Made by a program: the position numbers and the translations under genes
Notes under the pieces: model-generated
What the model saw: the letters and a program-made list of their open reading frames with translations, nothing else
The model's database searches: none
What the model was told of the DNA's origin: nothing
NCBI RefSeq assembly: GCF_024166365.1
Contig: NC_064819.1
Location: 9,064,501-9,128,500 of the forward strand
Source of the DNA: Elephas maximus indicus
Taxonomy: Eukaryota; Chordata; Mammalia; Proboscidea; Elephantidae
Length of the DNA stretch: 64,000 nt
Direction: 5' to 3'
In this document: piece by piece, positions 55,771-64,000 of the stretch
How the letters are laid out: every line of letters starts with the position of its first letter
Numbering within the stretch: the stretch's first letter is position 1

Positions 55771-57810
55771 CGTAACAATAGGAACAATCTAAAACCAGTC
55801 TAACAAACGGCCAATCTCTGATAGACTGCAAACCTAATGCTTAGAAAAGCTAAGTGAAGATGTAAAGTAATTATCTTGAGAATTCAAATTTTTAGAAAGC
55901 TGTCACTAAGGGGGTAAAATGTGGTTTGCGGCTTAAACGATTAAGATCTATTAAATCTCGTGAGTTCAGTTTATTTGTACTTAAATGTTTCCATAAAAAG
56001 CTGTGGTTATTGAAAAAAATCTACATATAAATTTATCTTACACTCCACAGGCCTTCTACTATGGCAAGAGACTAGAGAAAAAAAGGCCGTTTTGAAATGT
56101 TAACATCCAAGGAGCTTAACGTTCATATTAAGGAGAATACCATTTTCTCTATTCACAGTCCATATTTTAGATTTAGATCGTTACCAATTTTCCCTTTAAG
56201 AAAGCTAACACGAATGAGAGATTCATTCATAATACCACCTCGTGCAAGAAGCACACTGACAGAAGCGTCATTCCCAGCTCCCGTTGCACTGGAAGTTCTC
56301 GCTCACCCTGTGTGGCTTTCTTCTTTCACCATAACCAGAAACACGCAACAGGAGGTTGGTTTTCTAGAGGTATATACCTCAAATATTGAAAGATCATTAA
56401 TATTATTTACGATATGTAGATTCTCCTTGAACCTAGAAATAGGTTGAGCCCAAAAGGGCCATAAGCCTTAATACCACCTAACAGGAAGGTTATTATGTGA
56501 AAATAGCCACACTTCATTCATATATATCATTTAACACACACACACACACACACTGTTTTATTTTTCCATATATGAAACCTTTTCTTTATGGTGACTGCTG
56601 TTGCCACAAGTCATCTTAGTTATCGGTGAGACGATGATAATCATATAGTTACCATTTACTGACTATCACGTGCGAGGTCCTGTGCTAAGCAAGCCTTTTA
56701 CATAATCATCACATTTCATTTTCACAGAAGCAACCAAGGCTTCAGAGCAGTGTGCTCACTGCCTCAGGGTCTCACAGAAACAACATCGTCAGGACTTGGC
56801 CTGACTTGAAACCAGGCTGCCCCTGACGCACCTTACAACCCCTCAGCAATCACACAGCCCTGAGAGAGAACGTATGCCGGGCTCAGGAATGACAACTCAC
56901 TCCTACGCACACAAGTCTGAAGCTGCCTGATCTGTGACAGTCAAGGACAGGTGTCAGGGGCTGAAAAAACTGTGCTGGCTATGCTGCTCCTAGACACGGA
57001 ACCTCCCAAAGGCTGCCCAGTGGGAGCATAGCAAGGAAGAGAACACAGTAGACAGCTGATACGCCGCTCAGAATATCCAAAGGAGAAGTGGGGTCCAAGG
57101 TATGAGGTCCTCAGATACCTTGGTCACTGGAAAGCTTCAATATAAAAGCAAGACGCCATCACAGCTAAAACCTGGTTGCTATACTTTGTTTCAAAAGCTG
57201 AGACTAAGTATAGAGTTCACCCTTTCTGGATACCTGCAGTCTACATGAAACAAACAAAAAATTCTGTGGGTTTATGTTTTCTGTGAAACAAAGAAGATAT
57301 GCTTCTTAAGAAAGGATGTAGAGTTGGGCAGAGTAGGCTTGATCCTTCAGGTGCAAATCCCAGGATCATTCTTGCAAAGATACTATGTAACTCTATATGC
57401 CCTAAGATAGAGAATGTCCAAAGTGATCAGTAACACTGGCCTGGTAATGCACACATTTCCCAGAAATAAAAGAAACTACCAGTGTCGGAGCAGTTTGTGA
57501 AAGAAAAAGGCATATCTTTTTTTTTTTTTTTTTTGTATAAATGCACCTGGATAGTTTCTGAGATGAATTCTGTGTGTGTGTGTGTGTGTGCATAATTTCT
57601 AACAAACACACACCAAGAAGTGATATTTTGATTTCTGACCTAGGGCCATAATCATACTTGAGATAGAACCCCAAAAATGATGTTTGGACCCTGGCCACTG
57701 TAAATTATCCTAGCCATCACACTCATGAGATTAGCAAAGAAATCTTAACTAACCAAGTGAATAGAAATACAGACACTGGTCATGCAAGACAAGTTATCTG
57801 ACATACAAAC

Positions 57811-57961
57811 CTTATTTCATTAGGAATTTCCTCTTCCTCCTCCTCTTTACTTTTGCTTCTCCAGTAAAAGAATGCCCCTAAAATTAGTGCAATGCAAAAA
57901 AGGATAATAACTGCACCAGTGCCAATGGCTCCAGCTATTAGTCCAATGCTCCTGGGATGGG
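57811..57961 (-). CDS. IGSF11: IGSF11 coding exon (transmembrane segment)
   Basis: A 151-bp exon with acceptor 'tgttttgcag' above 57961 and donor 'gtttgt' below 57811. It completes a proline codon, then encodes 'HPRSIG', a hydrophobic helix '[20 protein letters not shown]', '[12 protein letters not shown]' as the cytoplasmic stop-transfer, and a run of six glutamates before 'IPNEI'. It ends two bases into an arginine codon. The protein therefore crosses the plasma membrane here, with the Ig domains outside and the tail inside. Entry and exit phases fit both neighbouring exons. Confidence 0.97.
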
Positions 57962-58469
57962 CTGCAAAACATATTTAAGGTATATTTAAAGAAGAAAAAA
58001 AGAAAAATTGAATATACCCATGTAACTCTATAAACACATAAGTGTATATGTGCAAAATCATCTAAAGTACTGCACCCATAAAAAGTTAAACCTCAATTCA
58101 CTTTCTACATCCCCACTGGCGAGGACTAACACATCATAGGCTCGCAAATATTTGTTGAGTCAATGAACAGACGACCCACACAGCTTTAGGAGAGCAGCAC
58201 ACAGAGCCAAGGAGGAATAAGATGCCACCCGTCTGGCGGGTCTGAGCCACCCATGAGTCCTGGCACTCAGTGTGCCACGTCATCGTCGTATCACAGCCAG
58301 GTCATTCACTTGTTGCAAGTGAACGGCAACAACACAGAATTCTCCACTAAAGAGAATGCCTCTTTATGACCTGGGGACCCAATAACCGAGCAGATAAAAG
58401 GGGTGAGGGAAAAACACAAGATGGTCTTGTCATAGCCGTAAGGTCATTACAAATTTCCGTATTGCCTAT

Positions 58470-58672
58470 TAAAAAAAGCCTATGGCCGTCAATTCCAACT
58501 CATAGCGACCCTATAAGACAGAGGAGAACTGCCCCATAGGGCTTCCAAAGCTGTAAATCTTTACAGAAGCAGACTGCTGCATCTCTCTCCCACGGAGCAG
58601 GTGGCAGGTTCAGCTTGCCAACCTTTTCGTTAGCTGCTGAGCGCTTTAACCACCACGCCACCAGGGCTTCTC
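58470..58672 (-). repeat. AfroSINE, type A, in IGSF11 intron
   Basis: Minus-orientation full-length copy: tail 'gccgtcaattccaactcata', middle 'gctgtaaatctttacagaag', head ending 'cacgccaccagggcttc'. Confidence 0.92.
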
Positions 58673-58684
58673 ATAATGTCTATA

Positions 58685-58849
58685 CCAAAAAAAAAACCAA
58701 ACCCAGTGCCGTCGAGTCAATTCCGACTCGTAGCGACCCTACAGGACAGAGCAGAACTGCCCCACAGAGTTTCCAAGGAGCGCCTGGTGAATTCAAACTG
58801 CTGACCCTTTGGTTAGCAGCTGTAGCACTTAACGTCTACACCACCAGGG
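58685..58849 (-). repeat. AfroSINE, short type, in IGSF11 intron
   Basis: Minus-orientation copy with the tail side 'aaaaaaaaaccaaacccagt' and head ending 'ctacaccaccaggg'. It is flanked by TAATGTCTAT at about 58675-58684 and 58850-58859. The tail keeps CpG sites ('gccgtcgagtcaattccgac'), suggesting it is comparatively young. Confidence 0.93.
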
Positions 58850-58859
58850 TAATGTCTAT

Positions 58860-59032
58860 TAAAAAAAAAAAAAGCCAAACTCACTGCCATTGAGTCGATT
58901 ACCGACTCATAGCAACCCTATAGGACACAGTAGAACTGCCCCATAGAGTTTCCAAGGAGCGCCTGGCGGATTTGAACTGCCGACCTTTTGGTTAGCAGCT
59001 GTAGCACTTAACCACTATGCCACCAGGGTTTT
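58860..59032 (-). repeat. AfroSINE, short type, in IGSF11 intron
   Basis: Minus-orientation copy beginning with an A-run (58860-58873) directly after the duplication of the preceding SINE, and ending 'gccaccagggttttc'. Confidence 0.92.
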
Positions 59033-59351
59033 CATAGCACTATATAATACGTTACATAATATATGCTAATAATTCTAATACATAGTAAGTACATACTAAT
59101 AGAATATTCTAACAGAATATAGTAAATTTTTATTCTAATGGTTCTAATGACCCTGAGAAGGAAGATATTTTGCCATAAAGAAGATATTCTATTGTTGAGG
59201 CTAAGTATGTCATCACATTTTTATAGTATTTTCAACAATGACTACAAGCAAAAGAATTTCTATTTAGTCATCTTCAGACAACCTGAAAACTTCAGGTTGA
59301 GGATCCTGGTGTGTCAGACCCACAGCTGACATCAGAATTGTATATACTTAC

Positions 59352-59474
59352 GTGATATAACCTGGAGATCCAGAAGGCAGGTGCTGGTTCCGATGGCATT
59401 AGAGGCCACACACTGGTACAAACCTGAAGACAGAGCGCTGAAGTTCCGGATGGTGACTGTCCCCTGGACCTGGT
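59352..59474 (-). CDS. IGSF11: IGSF11 coding exon (end of second Ig domain)
   Basis: A 123-bp exon, phase 1 in and phase 1 out. The acceptor is 'tgtgacag' above 59474 and the donor 'gtaagt' below 59352. It encodes '[20 protein letters not shown]' (the D split across the upstream splice), then '[20 protein letters not shown]' and S. The Y-x-C of the F strand, with the disulphide cysteine, identifies the C2-type Ig fold. N-F-S is an N-glycosylation sequon. The preceding exon (start of this Ig domain) was looked for on the minus strand up to 64000 and not found, so the gene continues off the window. Confidence 0.96.
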
Positions 59475-60494
59475 CTGTCACAAAAATAATAATCACATGA
59501 GGATTTAGGAGAAAGGATTAGAAAAACAAAGAAATCAGAAGAAGGTAACACTAAAAATAAACACTGGACAGCTATCAATAACTTCTCTTTTTCTTTTTTG
59601 AGAAATTTTTCGGTTCATGAATGCTGCAGGCTAACATCACTAACTCACACTAACGGCCTAGCACTGTACGGGGCTGTCCTAAAGGAGATCACTCTTACAG
59701 CAATGCGCGGATGAACTTGGTAAGTCTGAAAGGTTAGCAATTTCCCCTACGGAAATGCCTATCCTAGAGAATTTATGGTCATTCACACAAACTGTAATTC
59801 GGAGGTAATGCAATAACTTAGAGAGTAAATTAAGCTCATTACAACAATATTCACTTCATAGTTGATGGAATGAATATATACTCCACACTCGAGGGTACCA
59901 GATGTTACTCCCGTCCAACAACTATTCTAATTGTTTGTGCTAGTTCAGGACCTCCAAGAAGCAGACACCAAGACGTGCATAAGGTTTACTAAAGGAAACA
60001 CCCATAAAGGACATGGAAAGGAGGCTGGAGGAGGCTGGGACAGCCTTCAGACGGTGATGCAGGTCTGACCCCTGCGAAGGGAAGGTAGGAAGACCAGGTA
60101 GAAAGATTATTAGATTTCAGCTGTTTTAAGGAAGTTTCAGCCAAGCTGACGAGGAGTCCTTGAGCCAAAGTCACCCGTTAAAGGAGTCCCACGCCTGGCA
60201 AGAATCGGCCTTTATTAGCAGCCCTGCTGAGTCCGGTTCCTGGCTGGAAGCCACCCAAGGGAAGCATCGCCTTGATGCAAATGCTGTGGTGGGTCCGGAG
60301 GGGTGGCAGCTGGGGCTGTCAGTCCATTAGGCTCCCAGGAGAGCTGGGCAGGGTATTTCCAAGGCCACCACAGTGGTGTTATCAAGAAAGGTTTCAACAG
60401 TTTACATTTCAGTAATTCATCAGAATTAACATAGGTTGTTTATTTATTCCTTGTAAAGAAAATGTAAATGACTTACAGTAATAATATAAAGTTA

Positions 60495-60680
60495 ATGGTT
60501 ATCACTAGGTGCCAAGCATTAGCTAAGCCTTTAAATGTACTGTCTCAATCTTTACAATGCCTCCATGAGGTAAGTAATATTATTATTAATGCCATTGAAC
60601 AGATAAGGAGCCTGAGGCTTTAGATGGGTAGTAAGATTAGAGAGCCAGTCATGAGGAATTGGAACTGGATGGGAGGCCTG
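60495..60680 (+). repeat. MIR-related SINE
   Basis: Text such as 'ctaggtgccaagcattagct', 'cctccatgaggtaagtaata' and 'gaacagataaggagcctgag' fits the MIR/MIRb family. Confidence 0.7.
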
Positions 60681-60884
60681 CCTGACCTCAAAGCCCTAGG
60701 CTTCGGCGTCTCCCTTAGCCAGGACATATCACACCCAGCCATTTGAACCATTCAAAATAGCTGGAAATTCAGAAGTAAGTCGAAAAGCCTCCTAATTACA
60801 CAAGTTAAAAAACGGAAGTCTGACACAAAGCTCATGTATTCCTGGGACAAAGACCTGGAGCTATTGCCATCTCCTTTTTAACAT

Positions 60885-61092
60885 GGAAGGATCCCACGTA
60901 GTGCAAATGGTTAATGAGGTAGGCTGCTAACTGAAAGGTGGAAGGTTCGGGTCCAGCCAGGGGCACCTTGGGAGAAAAGTCCGGTGATCTACTTCCAAAA
61001 AATCAGCCACTGAAAACCTTATGGAGCATAGTTTTATTCTGACACAAATAAGGTCATCATGAGTCAGAACTGACCCCATAGCAGCTGGTTTA
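60885..61092 (+). repeat. AfroSINE, type B, in IGSF11 intron
   Basis: Plus orientation, antisense to the gene. 'gtagtgcaaatggttaatga', B-box-like 'ggttcgggtcc', middle 'aaaaaatcagccactgaaaa', tail 'ggtcatcatgagtcagaact'. Confidence 0.88.
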
Positions 61093-61235
61093 ACAAGGAA
61101 CTAAGATTTAATTATCTGGTTCCTCTGCTGGGAACCCTCATTTCTATCTACATCAAAGGGAGAAGCAAAGAAAGGGTCAGCAAACGGCAGATGAGACTAC
61201 AGCATGCAGGGACTTCTTATTAATTCACTTAATAA

Positions 61236-61391
61236 ACCCACTGCTGTTGAGTCAATTCTGACTCATAGTGACCCTACAGGACAAAGCTGAACTGCCCCAT
61301 ACGGTTTCCAAGGAGCGGCGGGTGGATTCTAACTGCCGACCTTTTGGTTAGCAGCCTGAGCTCTTAATCACTGTACCACCATGACTCCTAG
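61236..61391 (-). repeat. AfroSINE, short type, in IGSF11 intron
   Basis: Minus-orientation copy with head ending 'gtaccaccatgactccta'. Perfect 12-bp duplication TTCACTTAATAA at 61224-61235 and 61392-61403. Confidence 0.94.
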
Positions 61392-61999
61392 TTCACTTAA
61401 TAAGTATATATTTATTGAGCAACTTTCTGAGTATTGGGTGATTTCTGAGAATGGTAATACAATAATAAACAGGACAAACCCAGTCCCTTACCTTAATGAG
61501 ACAAGTGGGGAAGCAGTTACAACAAATGTGATAAGAGCCAGGACTAGAGATTACAGAGCACTACGGAAGCACAGAAGAGGGGATCTAACAGAACACAAGA
61601 GCAGAGGAAATATTTGCCACCAGACTTGCCCAAGTATCTAGAGAACTCATGGAAAGGGCTACACACGTAAGCAGCCATCAGGGTTACCCCTCTGTCCTCA
61701 AACACAGTATAAGGGATGGCGTTAATAAGTCACTGAAGCATCATCAGAGACACACTTGAAGGAACTCCAATATACAGGGCAGGAGAGGAGAGTTTTGTTT
61801 TCAAAATGGGAGTATTTAAAGAATTAGAAAGATATTATGTGGCTATCTTACTTATCCAGAACATAATACTTAATAAATTTACACACTTGGATTGTACGGT
61901 ATACACCTAAGTTTATATACTTGGTGTTTCTTGATTCTCACTTGTGTACATTTCCTTTCTTTAAAAACAGGGCTAGTTTTTCTCGAGTTTTTATTGGGT

Positions 62000-62135
62000 A
62001 CCACATGCGCTGTACATAGAGTTTAAATATATCTCATTTAATCTTCATAAAGCCTAGGCTGTATATTTCCTACTTTTCAAAGATAAGAAATCTCAGAGAA
62101 GCTATGTAGTTTGCCCAAGATCACACAGCACACAC
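62000..62135 (+). repeat. MIR-related SINE
   Basis: 'atctcatttaatcttcataa', 'gataagaaatctcagagaag' and 'tagtttgcccaagatcacac' match the 3' part of MIR/MIRb-type repeats. Confidence 0.7.
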
Positions 62136-63149
62136 ACATACCAAAAAACCCAAACCCACTGCCGTAGAGTCAATTTCAAGTTCACAATGATCATTACACA
62201 CTTGATTTTCCAGTAAGGGATTTAAAAACCACACTATTCCTTAGGGTGCCTTTACAGGATATTTCTTATCCATGAAATGCACCAATACTGTTAGTATTAA
62301 ACTGAGCCACCCGTCCAGCTCTGTCTTCAACACGTCTTAATGTCACCACGCAAGAAAACCATAACATTTGAGCAACCAACCTTACACTGCGGTTTTGTTT
62401 TGTCCCTGCCCTGAAATTCTAGGAATTTGATTAGCTCACACTGAAACAATAAAATGACCTTGTTGGCATTTCCATAGATATAATTTAAGAAATTCTTAAC
62501 AGCTGACCTAAGGAGCGTTCTGGCATGAAGAAAGAAAGCTTAAAGATTATGTCTTTAAGAAATTAATTTAAAAAAAAAGTAAATTCCCTGCTCTTCCCTT
62601 TGTAGACACAGGCATGAGCAGATTGCTGTAAGAAATTATTCCTAAATGAGGTTGACATACCATACTAGAGCTAACTCAGAGTATAATCAGGGAATGAGAC
62701 AGACACATTGATAAGAGAGGACTGACTAATCAGAGGCAAACAGGGCTGCTGATGCAGACAAGGCAAAGCGGAGATGGGAGCGCCTGCCTCTTCAGCAAAC
62801 ACCAGACTGTTCCAAGCCAGAAAGCACACAGCCCTTCCTAAAACTAGCAGGGCTAATTCCTCAACCTGTCACTTCACTTGGTCTGCTCTGGCACAAAAGT
62901 AACTTGCTGAAATGAATTTAGAGAATAAGTGTTCTTTTGATCTTTGTTTTAAATAAAGTTTAATAGTGTGGAACTACATAACATGGAGAGCACCAACAAC
63001 ATCAAATCCCACACGGCTGTAGTTCATAGCAACACTATATCCCACAGAAGCTATGTACCAGGACTAGAACAAGAGAGAAACAAATCTAAGAGTCCATTTC
63101 CAGTTCTGTCCTCTCTCCTGAGCTCCAGACCCACGTCTCCAACTGCCTA

Positions 63150-63385
63150 GTTGATGGTGTGGAGGTTAAGAGCTTGTGTTCTGGAGTCAGAGAGCCTGGG
63201 TTTGAATTCAGTTCTACCACTTACTAGCTATGAGGTCCCAAGAGTGTTACCTCCTCTTCCTCTATGTTTTAACTTTCCTCATCTGTAATATGGAGCTACC
63301 AAGTGCCTACATACCATAGGGCTGCTATGAGGACTAAAGGAGATAATGCAAGCAACGACATTAGTATAGTGCCTGGTAGTGCTTC
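63150..63385 (+). repeat. MIR SINE
   Basis: A nearly complete MIR: 'gaggttaagagcttgtgttc', 'gcctgggtttgaattcagtt', 'cttactagctatgaggtccc', 'catctgtaatatggagctac' and 'agtatagtgcctggtagtgc'. Confidence 0.92.
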
Positions 63386-64000
63386 TGTGTGGGAATTCCC
63401 TTCCTGGTATTTCTTGGAAAACTTGTATTTTTTCTGAATTCTGAAAATAACCAGTCAAGAAATTTAGGAAACATTAAAAAATATTGCGAGTCCTAATGTC
63501 TCCAAATTCTCAACAGATATTAATCCTCAGGATTTGAAGAGAAAGAAGAATTCCTGAAACAAATTATTCTGTATTTTTCCTATTATGATTTATGTATTTT
63601 TAGATATTAATGAGAGATCATAATAATAAACAGTGAATCATTTCTCATATAATAGTTTTATAATTATTCTATACATGAAAGATTTAACAATTAATGCACG
63701 GTCTATTATTATTCGAACTCATATAATAATATTCCAATAGCATGTAAAAATGATCTCAGCCTAATCAAGGCCAACTGATAACAGAAAATAGTAAAACAGA
63801 ACACAGAAACAAAATAAATGCCAAGAAAGCATTTTAAAAAATTAAAATGCCACAAATATTTAATATTTAAAAGCTGTCATTCTTAAAGTGAAATTTTCAA
63901 ACACTATAAAGCATTTAGTGCACTGTCCAACAGTCTTGATCTTTGTTTCATGCCAAATAGTCTAGAAAATCTTATTGCATTTTTGTGCTGAGGGTCACTG

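Larger units (their letters stand above)
54183..57810 (-). other. IGSF11: IGSF11 intron (between transmembrane and terminal exons)
   Basis: A 3628-bp GT-AG intron. It contains a MIR (55497-55690), a weak MIR/L2-like segment (56640-56800), and microsatellites: TA/CA at 55722-55770, CA at 56534-56553, TG at 57571-57590, and a T18 run at 57517-57534. No AfroSINE, RTE or L1 was found. ORFs inside are chance. Confidence 0.85.
57962..59351 (-). other. IGSF11: IGSF11 intron with three AfroSINEs
   Basis: A 1390-bp GT-AG intron (donor 'gtaagt' at 59351-59346). Its middle third is a run of three AfroSINEs in the same orientation as the gene. The rest is unique, AT-rich sequence. Confidence 0.9.
59475..64000 (-). 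other. IGSF11: IGSF11 intron (continues beyond the window)
   Basis: No further coding exon is seen. The intron holds two AfroSINEs, a SINE-tail remnant at 62141-62190 ('aaacccactgccgtagagtc'), several MIRs, and at 59930-60370 a GC-richer stretch that may be an old LTR or other repeat I cannot name. ORFs within are not supported as genes. Confidence 0.75.

Noticed and set aside
59930..60400. GC-richer intronic stretch as an IGSF11 exon
   Set aside because: No frame encodes IGSF11-like Ig sequence and no splice sites bracket it. It may be an old repeat.

Overview
The window is mammalian nuclear DNA, almost certainly from an afrotherian. It carries many copies of tRNA-derived SINEs whose 3' half is the tail of an RTE (Bov-B-like) LINE. 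The matching RTE LINE is present in several copies, along with a lineage-typical L1 3' UTR. SINEs of this type (AfroSINEs) are known from Afrotheria. An elephant or another paenungulate is my best guess, but the species cannot be fixed from sequence alone. There are no prokaryotic genes, operons, CRISPR arrays or phage genes.

The only host protein-coding gene I can support is the 3' part of IGSF11 on the minus strand. Three coding exons lie at 59352-59474, 57811-57961 and 53741-54182. All have GT-AG borders and consistent phase. They encode the end of the second Ig domain, the transmembrane helix and the whole cytoplasmic tail. The 5' exons lie beyond position 64000. A probable 3' UTR runs down to about 51840. 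From 1 to about 51400 the window is gene-free DNA downstream of IGSF11.

Layout: 1-9.5 kb holds old L1 fragments (one containing a solo LTR) with AfroSINEs. 9.5-17.5 kb is mostly unique sequence, with a 52-bp minisatellite, a MER5A-like element and SINEs. 17.5-21.7 kb is a nested cluster: two solo MaLR-like LTRs, one split by an RTE insertion, plus a miniature RTE derivative. 21.7-24.2 kb is unique. 24.2-31 kb holds an L1 3' end with a 19-bp target duplication, a degraded L1M/HAL1 region with a Tigger-like transposon inside it, and a SINE cluster. 33.6-41.3 kb is an RTE-rich block: a nearly full-length copy at 35752-38983 with an 11-bp target duplication, plus two 5'-truncated copies with their own duplications. 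41.5-51.4 kb carries SINEs, MIRs, a third MaLR-like LTR and a composite L1. 51.4-58.4 kb (the IGSF11 3' end) has no young repeats that I could find. 58.4-64 kb is IGSF11 intron with SINEs and MIRs.

The recurring theme is retroposition. An RTE LINE supplies the tail by which the SINEs are recognised. The window shows successive stages of this: a near-full RTE, 5'-truncated copies, a 5'/3' fused miniature, a SINE with an extended RTE tail, ordinary SINEs, and a tail-only insertion inside a SINE. I see no evidence of a new defence or enzymatic system. The notable material is this retroposon series and the repeat-poor end of IGSF11.
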